A stretch of 64,000 nucleotides of DNA from Meconema thalassinum (GCA_946902985.2 OX336389.2:1290830792-1290894791), one strand, 5' to 3'. Shown: positions 42,491 to 52,885, counted from the stretch's first letter. Notes: generated from the letters alone by a model not told the origin. Made by a program: numbers and translations.

Positions 42491-43955
42491 CACACATCAA
42501 AAAAAGTTTTGCATCACCTCGGTTCCAAGAGTTCCGGAACCGTTAAATACAAAGGGAATAGAGATCAACACAAACAACATTTCAGCTCGTTTTATTGCTC
42601 ATGAGACCCACACATTGCATGTTGTACCATCATACAGCTAGACTTTCAGCATTTGTGGTCCAGATTGCAGTACACACCGCTACCTCTAATACCCAGTAGC
42701 ACGTCCTCTTGCATTGATGCATGCCTGTATTCGCCGTGGCATACTATCCACAAGTTCATCAAGACACTGTTGGTCCAAATTGTCCCACTCCTCAACGACA
42801 ATTCGGCGTAAATCTCTCAGAGTGGTTGGTGGGTCAAGACGTCCATAAACAGCCCTTTTCAACATATCCCAGGCATGTTCGATAGGGTTCATGTCTGGCG
42901 AACATGCTGGCCACTGTAGTCGAGCGATGTCGTTATCTTGAAGGAACGCATTCACAAGATGTGCACGATGAGGTCGAGAATTGTCGTCCATGAAGACAAA
43001 TGCCTCTCCAATATTCTGCCGATATGGTTGCACTATGGGTCGGAGGATGTCATTCAGGTATCGTAAAGCCGTTTCGGAGCCTTCCATGACCACCAGTGGC
43101 GTACGTCGGCCCCACATAATGCCACCCCAAAACATCAGGGAACCACCACCTTGCTGCACTCGCTGGACAGTGTGTCTAAGACGTTCAGCCTGACCAGGGT
43201 GCCTCCAAACACGTCTCCGACGATTGTCTGGTTGAAGGCATATGCGACACTCATCGGTGAAGAGAACGTGATGCCAATTCCGTGGGGTCCATTCAGCATG
43301 TTGTTGGGCCCATCTGTACCGCGCTGCATGGTGTCGGGGTTGCAAAGCTGGACCTCGCCATGGACGTCGGGAGTGAAGTTGCGCATCATGCAGCCTATTG
43401 CGCACAGTTTGAGTTGAAACACGACGTCCTGTGGCTGAACGAAACGCATTATTCAACATGGTGGCATTGCTGTCAGGGTTCCTCCGAGCGGCAATCCGTA
43501 AGTAGCGGTCATCCACTACAGTAGTAGCCCTTGGGCGGCCTGAGCGAGGCCTGTCATCGACAGTTCCTGTATCTCTGTACCTCCTCCATGTCCGAACAAC
43601 ATCGCTTTGGTTCACTCTGAGACGCCTGGAAACTTCCCTTGTTGAGAGCCCTTCTTGACACAAAGTAACAATGCGGACGCGATCGAACTGCGGTATTGAC
43701 CTTCTCGGCATGGTAGAACTACAGACAACATGAGCAGCGTACCTTCGTCCTGGTGGAATGACTGGAACTGATCGGCTGTCGTACCCCCTCCGTCTAATAG
43801 GCCCTGCTCATGCATGGTTGTTTACATCTTTGAGCAGTTTTAGTGACATCTATGAACAGTCAAAGGGACTGTATCTTGGATACAATATACACAGTCAACG
43901 TCTATATGCCGGAGATCTGGGAACCGAGGTGATGCAAAACTTTTTTTGATGTGTG
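42491..43955 (-). mobile_element. Intact Tc1-like transposon, copy 1
   Basis: 1465 bp flanked by TA (42489-42490 and 43956-43957). TIRs start CACACATCAAAAAAAGTTTT and continue GCATCACCTCGGTTC, perfectly inverted at the other end. A single open transposase frame occupies most of it. It has the same length as the copy at 49668-51132, and I saw only about two nucleotide differences where I compared them. Confidence 0.97.
42686..43711 (-). CDS. Tc1-like transposase, DD34E, intact
   Basis: 341 codons, the usual Tc1 length. The N-terminal HTH pair is at ~10-110 (S-T-R-E-V-S-R-R-L, G-R-P-R-A-T, T-V-R-N-R-L). Catalytic residues: D in F-T-D-E-C, D in M-D-D-N-S-R-P-H, and E in N-P-I-E-H-A-W-D. I count 34 residues between the second D and the E. 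W-G-G-I-M-W-G precedes the second D, as in the family. It would cut and paste the element at TA sites. The start Met fits the family and follows a ~240-bp leader inside the TIR. There is no stop or frameshift, so it is probably functional. Confidence 0.95.
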   Translation of the reverse strand: MPRRSIPQFDRVRIVTLCQEGLSTREVSRRLRVNQSDVVRTWRRYRDTGTVDDRPRSGRPRATTVVDDRYLRIAARRNPDSNATMLNNAFRSATGRRVSTQTVRNRLHDAQLHSRRPWRGPALQPRHHAARYRWAQQHAEWTPRNWHHVLFTDECRICLQPDNRRRRVWRHPGQAERLRHTVQRVQQGGGSLMFWGGIMWGRRTPLVVMEGSETALRYLNDILRPIVQPYRQNIGEAFVFMDDNSRPHRAHLVNAFLQDNDIARLQWPACSPDMNPIEHAWDMLKRAVYGRLDPPTTLRDLRRIVVEEWDNLDQQCLDELVDSMPRRIQACINARGRATGY

Positions 43956-44431
43956 TAAATTAGATTTCAGTGCATTTCAATGAGTGTAAATATTTACTGT
44001 ACCAAGTTTCACTGCGCACGGATGGTTAAATCGCAAGCTTCAACATCGCTTGGCCGCCATGTTCGTATTGTACTTAAGAGGTATTTGAAAGTCACATAGA
44101 TGAACTTCTAGTAGAACCCTCTATCAACATACAAAGTTTCAGGGTGATAGCTGTTACTGTTGTGGAGATAAAGAATGCCAGTTAAATATTTCGTGCGGCC
44201 GCCATGCTAGATTGTTGGAACGCATTAACATTTGAAAGGAACTGTCGAGGTGGGAAGAGGTAGTAGTATGCACTTACGGTGTTTCATTGAAATCGATTCG
44301 GCTGTTTAGATATTATTAGGGACACACACACATACGCACACACGCACACACACACGGACAAAAGGTGATCTCATTAGCCTATTTTCTTTTCATAAATGAA
44401 AATATGCTAAATACTGTATATTGTTTCTAAC

Positions 44432-44879
44432 CAGGGATGGGGAGTGAAGTTACTAGAGACCGTTACATTTTGCAGTAACGGGGTGGGGGGACGTTACTAA
44501 AGTAATTAGAACTGTGATCCCGCTTCTTTTAACAGCAACGAAGTAACGAAAGTGTTTCTTACTTTTTCAGGATGGAGGAATTCGGGGATTGTCCCAGATG
44601 CATGAATCAAGCAGAGAGTGAATACACAATGGTAAGTAACCTTTGAACAAAGCCGGCCCGAGTGATTTCTTATTGTTTCGTTTCGGAACTTGCGATTGCA
44701 AGACCATGAACCCGGGTACTTCTATGTGTGTTGAATCTATCTGATAACCTGTGCTACTGTAGTGCCTGTAACTAGGGTTTAAGACTGGGAAGGAGGCAGC
44801 CGCGATCTGAATTTGCTTTGGGAAACCACAGGAAACTGTAACTCGTAATTGTTAACTTAGTTACTATTACCCAACCCTG
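44432..44879. mobile_element. hAT-like MITE with SINE-C fragment inside
   Basis: The left end CAGGGATGGGGAG and the inverse of the right end CAGGGTTGGGTAA are hAT-type. The flanks tttctaac / tgtctgac make a plausible diverged 8-bp duplication. Both subterminal parts are rich in 'gttac/gtaac'. A SINE-C fragment lies at ~44690-44830. Confidence 0.6.
44571..44631 (+). other. Exon-like island in the hAT MITE
   Basis: A pyrimidine-rich tract ending 'cttactttttcag' precedes, and a perfect donor 'atg|gtaagt' follows, a 61-bp segment that starts one base before an ATG. It codes for 20 residues (M-E-E-F-G-D-C-P-R-C-M-N...). This could be the first coding exon of a hAT transposase gene or chance. Confidence 0.35.
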
Positions 44880-45023
44880 TGTCTGACCCTTCAAAGTTAT
44901 TCTTGTGGACCCGTTATGCTGGCATCAGAATTTAACAATGTTAGAAACACATTAAACGTCATAAATCGCGTATCACTATTATTCATTTTGTTCTTTTAGA
45001 GTTGGTACTACATCTTACTTGCA

Positions 45024-45634
45024 ATTGGTCAACTTGTTCTCTTCCGACCCCGACGGTATTAGGGTATCCGAGGCCTAGGGAATCTCTTCCTTTCCCGCCT
45101 TAATTGGCCCTTGTCTCATCTTTTCTGATACCCTCCTTCTGCGAGGGGTCAGCCTTCTTTTTCTTTTCCTGTTATCACCTGCCTTCTGCTCAAGGCCCTC
45201 AAGGAGGCAGGTTGTATGTAGCCCCACCACTTCTGGTGCACCCTGGATATTGCTACACCCTCAGGGGCTCACCGCTGGTGAGTTCGGGAATTGGCGACCC
45301 CGAGTGATTCCTGAGCTGGGTCCGGTTTCCCCCTTTTGTCCCTTACCTGTGGGGAGGACCCTCTCCTCTTTCACTTTCCTATGTGCCTTTCATGGCTCTC
45401 CTTCCATCCAAGTTGCTCAATCCGCATTCTTCGAGGGTTGAGGGCATTTCTTTTCCACCTGTCCTTTATTTGCCTTATTCTCCTTTTGTTTTCCATTTCT
45501 TCTTCTAGTATATAAGTTAGTAGTTAGTTTTAGTTAGAAGTTTACATTTCATTTTCATCTTCACAATCACCCAAACCATTAGGGGCCGATAACCTAGATG
45601 TTAGGCCCCTTAAAACAACAATTATCATCATCAT
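45024..45634 (+). mobile_element. Retroposon B copy 2, 5'-truncated
   Basis: Starts in the middle of the consensus ('attggtcaacttgttctctt') and ends 'aaaacaacaattatcatcat'. Flanked by the exact 13-bp duplication catcttacttgca (45011-45023 and 45635-45647). There is no coding frame; the open frames at 45104-45441 are body sequence. Confidence 0.85.
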
Positions 45635-45871
45635 CATCTTACTTGCAAGAGGAAGTCCTAGGCTGGGGATGTGTTGGTAATGATCATTTTATGTCGATCT
45701 TCTGCAAATGAAGAATGTAAAGAATCTGAAGAATGTGTCCTCTATATTGTTCTACCAACTTATTGTTAAGACTTGAGAAATAAAAATTCCAAATTAGTGC
45801 ATTGAGTCGAAATGAAAATATTGCAATCACCCTGTCGATACAGGCACATGGATTAATTTTCAATTCCTAAG

Positions 45872-46535
45872 ACAATTGAAGAGCTTATTTCCAAAGTGAC
45901 GTAAATCCATAAAATGCAAAATCTTCAGAAATCGGTTTTTGTTTCTTCGTATAATTAAATTCAGATATGATTATGAATATATGCCATTCATTACTTTTAT
46001 GCACTTCCTGACACTGTGTTTAAAAATCTCGTATCAATGGTGGTAATCATCTCCTGTAAGTTGGAGTTAGGACGTTTTGGAAATAAATCATATATTGACA
46101 TACGCTTTGAGAGACATTTATGAACATTTAAATGGTTTAAACACAACAAACACAAACTAACGCTCTACATATTCTTCAAAGTTAGCCATGGCCTTGATTT
46201 ATCACTAAGAAGCACAAGAAGTCACAAACACTATTCCTCTACCACCTGTAAGCAGCCATGTTTCCGCGTCATATCACGTGATGTCCAGAGGGCCAGTGGA
46301 TTGGACAACATGGATATAAGACACCTTGGAAATAAATACACGTTGGAGTTACGTCACTTTGCAAATAAACTTAGTTTTTAGATCTCTGTTAATGTGGGAT
46401 ATAAGACGTATTGCGACTTAGAACCTTTGCTATACGTTGAGAGTACCTATATACATGCTTATGCAAGAGGAAAAAAAACAGAAAAACCGTTAATTTTGGA
46501 TTCACGTCACTTTGGAAATAACCTCTCCAATTGTG
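45872..46535. mobile_element. TIR element with internal short repeats
   Basis: The left terminus 'acaattgaagagcttatttc' and following 'caaagtgacgtaaatcc' are inverted at 46498-46535 ('ggattcacgtcactttggaa...caattgt') with few mismatches (38-bp TIR). The core motif 'tttggaaataa' recurs at ~46076, 46325 and 46360. There is no transposase. Superfamily unknown. Confidence 0.65.
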
Positions 46536-47562
46536 TAGCAAATGCCTAACTTAATTATAGTTCCACATTGGGAAAGCTGTGTTTTCACTGGGTAATAGGA
46601 AAAAATGAAAATTTGATTCAAAAATATGAACTGTACCCAAAATCTGATGCGATATTAAAAATGTCCTCATGCTCATAGGAATCATAACTATGCAAAAGTT
46701 ATCCGGGCTTGTAGGCTGTGTGCCGAACGCACTCTTCAGTGAAACGTCGGAAGACCACATCCTGCCCGGACAACTTGCACATAGTTAATGAACGAAGGCC
46801 ACGAAAGCCTAAGCTCTCATAGGAATCCGTACATCATGTAACATAAGCATATTCAATCCCCGCAACTCTCCGACTTATATTTTAAAACATGAAATGTCAT
46901 TAAAATCTCCTGTCTGTGTCTATTAGAGCGTGGGCTGGCGTATTACCCAGCGCTCCGTCGCTCGAGCGCAAATTCTGTGAGACTTGGTCGAGTGCATCCC
47001 TGGATTATCAGACAAAGGGGAATTACACCACTTTCCTCTGGAGTTGCAGGTTGTGTTTCGAACCCGGAGTTGCCGGTATATCGTCAGTTTGTGCACCAAA
47101 ATTCTGGGTTCGATTCCAAACTCACACTTCAGCATCTCCTAAACAAATAATGACAGGGACATATTTAAAATTTAAAAGTGGTAAACTTGTTATAGGATCA
47201 TACATATTGCATTCTTTGATCTCTTTTGTCACTCGCATCGATTTTTAACCTCGTAGTGCTGCACATATATTCTATCAATCGTACTCGCTCCACGTCGTAT
47301 GTTACTTAGATATGTTAGGACTATGTTATTAATTTGTAGCCTAGTTTTATTGTAGGGATGTCTTTTACGTAATAAGAATCTTCATGTCATTCACTCCAGT
47401 AGTTTTGACTCCAACCTATTACAAACAGGAGAACAAACAGACAAAAATTAAACTGAACTCAACATATTCTTCTTTTGTGATTGCGTCCAAAAATATAGAT
47501 GGTAATAAAACATAACTTTTATCACTTTATTCATTTATTATAATCGACACGTGACATGAATG

Positions 47563-47564
<2 letters not shown>
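46536..47564. other. Mostly unassigned spacer
   Basis: 46690-46800 holds an inverted pair 'aaaagttatccgggc' / 'gcccggacaactt' and 'gaaacgtcggaagaccacat', likely an old repeat. Nothing coding was recognised. Confidence 0.3.

Positions 47565-47565
<1 letters not shown>

Positions 47566-47631
<66 letters not shown>
47566..47631. repeat. (AAT)n microsatellite
   Basis: About 22 tandem aat/taa triplets. Confidence 0.95.
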
Positions 47632-47711
47632 AAAGGAATGCGTACAATCGATTTGTCATACTCAACAAAAATATCGCTTTCACAATATTCGAGGCCATTT
47701 GTCATCGTTAA

Positions 47712-48325
47712 ACAGTTTGTTTTTGGTTAATTAAGGGGATTTGTGACATCGTGGTCATGTAGTCCCGTGTACTTGGCTGAGTGTAGAATGTTAGTTAGTT
47801 ATTGTTGTTTTAAGGGGCGGAACTACGAGGTCATCTGCCCCTAGTGTAGAATGTGTGTGATAACCTGTGTTATTGTGTGTAACCTATGTTATCCATGCCC
47901 ATGCCCGAATTCAAGCCGGCATATGAATGCGAGCTCAGTTTATTTTTGTTGTTGTTGTTTCAGTTGAGGGGCTTGGACATGGTGGTCCATTAGTTCCGTG
48001 TACTTGGGTGTGTTTACAATATGTCTGATAACCCGTAGCAGTGTGCGTATTTGTAATTCAGGTGACTATTGGGAAGGAAGCGGCCTTGGCATTCATTTAG
48101 GAACCATCCCAGCATTTACCTGGATTCGAAGTGCGAAACCACGGAAAACCACTTCCAGGAAGGTTTAGGTGGGAATCGAACCCACCTATTCTCAGTTTTC
48201 CCTCACGAGGCCGAGTGTACCCCGTTCCAGCCCTCAGGCCAGGATTTTATTTCTTGACAGAGACGGGAATCGAACCCGGACCTCCAAGCCAAGAATCCTA
48301 TCCTCTACACTAGGAGGTGGATGAG
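47712..48325 (-). mobile_element. SINE-C full-length copy, with a 51-bp insertion
   Basis: 3' end at 47712 ('gggatttgtgacatcgtggt'), core at 48080-48160, and two B boxes at ~48175 and ~48255 ('gggttcgattcccgtctctg' on the minus strand). A second partial 3' end (47950-48060) precedes the core, suggesting a tandem or nested copy. Retroposed tail 47792-47842 interrupts it. Confidence 0.7.
47792..47842 (-). mobile_element. 51-bp retroposed tail fragment
   Basis: Flanked by the exact 12-bp duplication agtgtagaatgt (47780-47791 and 47843-47854). The insert reads on the minus strand '...cagatgacctcgtagttc' then 'cgccccttaaaacaacaa', similar to the end of retroposon B. It is an extreme 5' truncation. 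Confidence 0.7.
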
Positions 48326-48434
48326 TTCAGTTTCAAGACCAACCCTCACCTTTGACCCATGCCGGCAGGGAAATGGAAAAAGAAAGAAGTAAGGAGCTTG
48401 ATTGAGACACAAGTTCAGTACTCTTCTACTGTAT

Positions 48435-48759
48435 GAAAAATGAAAATCCACAGCCTGCTTCCAGTCTCCGACGGGGTCAGGAATGGAATGAATGAAGTCC
48501 CGAGGATATGAACTGTGCCGGCTGCCGAGGCCTGTCACACTCCTCTGGGGCAATGATTAAATGAATGACAGATGAAATGAAATGATAGTGGAGAGTGTTG
48601 CTGGAATGAAATTTTGACAGGGAAAACCGGAGTACCCGGAGAAAAACCTGTCTGCCTCCGTTTTGTCCAGCACAGATCTCACATGGAGTGACCGGGATTT
48701 GAACCACGGACCCAGCGGTGAGAGGGCGGCGTGCTGCCGCCTACGCCACGGAGGCTTGT
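48435..48759 (-). mobile_element. SINE-A copy 5
   Basis: Full-length except for a small internal deletion near 48498. Flanked by the exact 16-bp duplication tactcttctactgtat (48419-48434 and 48760-48775). Confidence 0.92.
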
Positions 48760-49225
48760 TACTCTTCTACTGTATCTCACCACTAAATGTCGTGATGTGC
48801 TAACTGATGGTGTGAGTTATGAACCCGCGTGCCATCAAATCCTGTGCATCTCTGAGGAAAGGAAGTGATTGCTGATTGTGGATTTATTGTCTTACTTCCG
48901 TGATCAGATTTTCGTATTTATCTCAGAAAGGGTTCATTCCGTCATAAAGTACATAATAAATGACAAAAGTCAACAAACGAAACATTTTGTGTTGTGTCTA
49001 TTATTTAATGCATATATTCCGACTGTCTACATCGAACAGTAACCAAAAACGCCATTCATAATTAATAATGTTTGCGTTTGTACTGTATACAATGATAAGT
49101 AAATATTTGAAGTTTTGGCAGACTGTTTAAGGGGTAACGGCTTTGAACAAGTAAGAGAGGAGATATTTAAAAACTGTATCTCCCCTAAATGTCACAAGCT
49201 AAAATTAAGACTGGTATTATCGTAG

Positions 49226-49590
49226 GTCCTCAAATAAAGAAACTAATGGCCAGGGAAGAATGTCCACAATTACTCAACACCCACGAAAAACAAGCATGGT
49301 GCAGCCTTAAAGCAGTGACCATGGCTTCCATGGAAATAAGAAAGCTGTGATTTATAAAGAGCTTATTTCCACTTTGCTTGAGAACTGTAAACTCATGGGT
49401 TGCAGGATGTCCCTCAAAGTACACATGCTACATGCTCACTTGGACCAATTTTAAAATTACTTGGGGGCATATTCGGAAGAGCAATGTGAAGGCTTTTCAC
49501 AAAGACGTGATGGACTTTGAGCAACGTTATCAAGGACAATATAATGAGAACATAATGGGTGATTATGATTACATTTGGGGGCTAATATGA
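49226..49590 (+). pseudogene. Broken ORF of a recurrent arthropod repeat protein (E-x-R-Y-Q-G)
   Basis: In-frame pieces read K-A-W-C-S-L-K-A-V, then (after stops) L-M-G-C-R-M-S-L-K-V-H-M-L-H-A-H-L-D, L-G-A-Y-S-E-E-Q, and (after a frameshift) F-H-K-D-V-M-D-F-E-Q-R-Y-Q-G. I recall a family of repeated uncharacterised proteins in arthropods and nematodes with G-x-x-S-x-E-H/Q-G-E-x-F-H-x-D and E-x-R-Y-Q-G. Its function is unknown to me. This copy has at least two stops and one frameshift and could not make the protein. Confidence 0.5.
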
Positions 49591-49667
49591 GGTAGTTCGT
49601 TCCCACACAGAAGAAGTGCCTAAAGTATTCATTTTAAAGCTGGTTTGTATTGTTATTTTGATTTATA

Positions 49668-51132
49668 CACACATCAAAAAAAGTTTTGCATCACCTCGGT
49701 TCCCAGATCTCCGGCATATAGACGTTGACTGTGTATATTGTATCCAAGATACAGTCCCTTTGACTGTTCATAGATGTCACTAAAACTGCTCAAAGATGTA
49801 AACAACCATGCATGAGCAGGGCCTATTAGACGGAGGGGGTACGACAGCCGATCAGTTCCAGTCATTCCACCAGGACGAAGGTAAGCTGCTCATGTTGTCT
49901 GTAGTTCTACCATGCCTAGAAGGTCAATACCGCAGTTCGATCGCGTCCGCATTGTTACTTTGTGTCAAGAAGGGCTCTCAACAAGGGAAGTTTCCAGGCG
50001 TCTCAGAGTGAACCAAAGCGATGTTGTTCGGACATGGAGGAGGTACAGAGATACAGGAACTGTCGATGACAGGCCTCGCTCAGGCCGCCCAAGGGCTACT
50101 ACTGTAGTGGATGACCGCTACTTACGGATTGCCGCTCGGAGGAACCCTGACAGCAATGCCACCATGTTGAATAATGCGTTTCGTTCAGCCACAGGACGTC
50201 GTGTTTCAACTCAAACTGTGCGCAATAGGCTGCATGATGCGCAACTTCACTCCCGACGTCCATGGCGAGGTCCAGCTTTGCAACCCCGACACCATGCAGC
50301 GCGGTACAGATGGGCCCAACAACATGCTGAATGGACCCCACGGAATTGGCATCACGTTCTCTTCACCGATGAGTGTCGCATATGCCTTCAACCAGACAAT
50401 CGTCGGAGACGTGTTTGGAGGCACCCTGGTCAGGCTGAACGTCTTAGACACACTGTCCAGCGAGTGCAGCAAGGTGGTGGTTCCCTGATGTTTTGGGGTG
50501 GCATTATGTGGGGCCGACGTACGCCACTGGTGGTCATGGAAGGCTCCGAAACGGCTTTACGATACCTGAATGACATCCTCCGACCCATAGTGCAACCATA
50601 TCGGCAGAATATTGGAGAGGCATTTGTCTTCATGGACGACAATTCTCGACCTCATCGTGCACATCTTGTGAATGCGTTCCTTCAAGATAACGACATCGCT
50701 CGACTACAGTGGCCAGCATGTTCGCCAGACATGAACCCTATCGAACATGCCTGGGATATGTTGAAAAGGGCTGTTTATGGACGTCTTGACCCACCAACCA
50801 CTCTGAGAGATTTACGCCGAATTGTCGTTGAGGAGTGGGACAATTTGGACCAACAGTGTCTTGATGAACTTGTGGATAGTATGCCACGGCGAATACAGGC
50901 ATGCATCAATGCAAGAGGACGTGCTACTGGGTATTAGAGGTAGTGGTGTGTACTGCAATCTGGACCACAAATGCTGAAAGTCTAGCTGTATGATGGTACA
51001 ACATGCAATGTGTGGGTCTCATGAGCAATAAAACGAGCTGAAATGTTGTTTGTGTTGATCTCTATTCCCTTTGTATTTAAAGGTTCCGGAACTCTTGGAA
51101 CCGAGGTGATGCAAAACTTTTTTTGATGTGTG
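49668..51132 (+). mobile_element. Intact Tc1-like transposon, copy 2
   Basis: 1465 bp flanked by TA (49666-49667 and 51133-51134), with TIRs identical to copy 1. It is inserted in unique AT-rich sequence just upstream of the 23-bp minisatellite. It lies 5.7 kb from copy 1 in the opposite orientation. Confidence 0.97.
49912..50937 (+). CDS. Tc1-like transposase, DD34E, intact
   Basis: 341 codons, identical in protein sequence to 42686-43711. The first differing codon I see (position 2, CCT versus CCG, both Pro) is synonymous. It has the same DD34E triad and HTH domains and no disabling change. It could supply transposase for itself, copy 1 and any related MITEs. Confidence 0.95.
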   Translation: MPRRSIPQFDRVRIVTLCQEGLSTREVSRRLRVNQSDVVRTWRRYRDTGTVDDRPRSGRPRATTVVDDRYLRIAARRNPDSNATMLNNAFRSATGRRVSTQTVRNRLHDAQLHSRRPWRGPALQPRHHAARYRWAQQHAEWTPRNWHHVLFTDECRICLQPDNRRRRVWRHPGQAERLRHTVQRVQQGGGSLMFWGGIMWGRRTPLVVMEGSETALRYLNDILRPIVQPYRQNIGEAFVFMDDNSRPHRAHLVNAFLQDNDIARLQWPACSPDMNPIEHAWDMLKRAVYGRLDPPTTLRDLRRIVVEEWDNLDQQCLDELVDSMPRRIQACINARGRATGY

Positions 51133-51153
51133 TAGATAAATGTTAACTATATT

Positions 51154-51570
51154 TTGTAAATAAACGTGATGTAAATATATAAATAAACGTGATGTAAATA
51201 TATAAATTAACGTGATTTAAATATATAAATTAATGTGATGTAAATATATAAATTAACGTGATGTACGTATATAAATAAACGTGATGTAAATATATAAATA
51301 AACGTGATGTAAATATATAAATAAACGCGATGTAAATATATAAATAAACGTGATGTAAATATATAAATTAACGTGATGTAAATATATAAATTAACGTGAT
51401 GTAAATATATAAATTAACGTGATGTAGATATATAAATTAACGTGATGTAAATATATAAATTAACGTTATGTAAATACATAAATTAACGTGATGTAAATAT
51501 ATAAATTAACGTGATGTAAATACATAAATTAACGTGATGTAAATATATAAATTAACGTGATGTAAATACA
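51154..51570. repeat. 23-bp minisatellite, about 18 units
   Basis: Unit 'aaat(a/t)aacgtgatgtaaat' plus 'ata'; the spacing between 'cgtgatg' motifs is 23 bp. The array begins ~20 bp after the Tc1 copy. Confidence 0.9.
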
Positions 51571-52136
51571 TAAAACGTTTGTTTCCGTTTGAATTTCCTT
51601 CAAATTTGAACTTTCGTTGTGGTAGCTACAAAAGCAAACTTGATTAGATAAGACATTTTTTTTTTCTCTTTCATTAGTTATGCATAACAAATCAAAATCA
51701 GACATACAGAACCCAGACTCAAAATTCGTGTTGACATGTGTTTCCAATGACTTTTGCTCTGTATAGTTTCTAAACTAAACCGACCACTTTGAAAAAAAAA
51801 AGAGCGAAAACAGATTAAAGGCTTCCTCCTAACTCCTCACCCCTTAGGAGAACATGAATAATTTGTAGCCTAGTTTTATTTCAGGAAATAATTTTACTTA
51901 AATACACATTGTCATGCCATTCGCTCCAGTAGTTTTAATGTCAACTGATAAAAAACAAACGAACATCAAACTGAGGTTATATTTGCTCATTATACACCTC
52001 ACTCTGCATAAATACAAAGTTTGAGCCAAAATTAAAATGTTGAGGCAGGGAGCTTACTTTAGCCTATTTATTTATAGGGAGGGAAGTTTCTTCTTGTTGA
52101 TAAATTGAAAAATAATGGTAAATAGAATGAATGCAA
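51571..52136. other. Unassigned spacer
   Basis: No gene or repeat partner was found. Confidence 0.3.
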
Positions 52137-52149
52137 TATAGAATATAGA

Positions 52150-52476
52150 CAAGCCTCCGTGGCTTAGGCGGCAGCACGCTGGCCTCTCACCGCTGTGTCC
52201 GTGGTTCAAATCCCGGTCACTCCATGTGAGATCTGTGCTGGACAAAACGGAGGCAGACAGGGTTTTCTCCGGGTACTCCGGTTTTTACTGTCAAAATTTC
52301 ATTCCAGCAACACTCTCCACTACCATTTCATTTCATCTGTCATTCATTTAATCATTGCCCCAGAGGAGTGCGTCAGGCCTCGGCAGCCGGCACAGTCCAT
52401 ATCCTCGCCGCTAGATGGGGGCTTCATTCATTCCATTCCTGACCCGGTCGGAGACTGGAAGCAGGCTGTGGATTTT
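52150..52476 (+). mobile_element. SINE-A copy 6
   Basis: Plus-strand full-length copy flanked by the exact 13-bp duplication tatagaatataga (52137-52149 and 52477-52489). Confidence 0.92.
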
Positions 52477-52597
52477 TATAGAATATAGAAAATAAAAATA
52501 ATCATCTTTTAGGTGCTATTTGAGGACTAAAGAAATATTATCATCGAAATGTAATGTTGTTCAGTCGGTCAACATGAATGTAATGGATGTTTCCCTA

Positions 52598-52726
52598 CTG
52601 ACACGGCTCCCTCGCATTTGCTGGCACGTTAAATATCCCCTTCAGGGCAAAATTCAAGCACCCCGGCGTCTCTAAAAGCCTCAGCAGCTAAAATGGACGT
52701 AAAACCAATAGCATTATTATTATTTT
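52598..52726 (+). mobile_element. SINE-H fragment, 5'-truncated
   Basis: Flanked by the exact 12-bp duplication gatgtttcccta (52586-52597 and 52727-52738). Contains 'ctggcacgttaaatatcccc' and 'gacgtaaaaccaatagcatt'. Confidence 0.85.
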
Positions 52727-52885
52727 GATGTTTCCCTAAACCTGAAATGAATTAAATTTATTAATTAATTATGAATTAAATGAGATTAATAATTAGTACA
52801 TTAGGCAACGAGCCTATAATGGCAATAATTAAGACACGAGTATGTTTAATTTCCATACGAGTGTCTTAATTACCATTATAGGCGA

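Larger units (their letters stand above)
42030..44412 (-). repeat. Repeat N copy 4, split by Tc1 copy 1
   Basis: 42030-42490 and 43956-44412 join into one reverse copy once the Tc1 element is removed. 'gtaaacaattgaac' joins to 'aaattagatttcagtgc', as in copy 2. (CA)n and the hairpin start lie at 44325-44412. Confidence 0.75.

Noticed and set aside
43135..43449. Secondary open frames inside both Tc1 copies on either strand
   Set aside because: They are shadows of the transposase frame; identical in both copies only because the DNA is.
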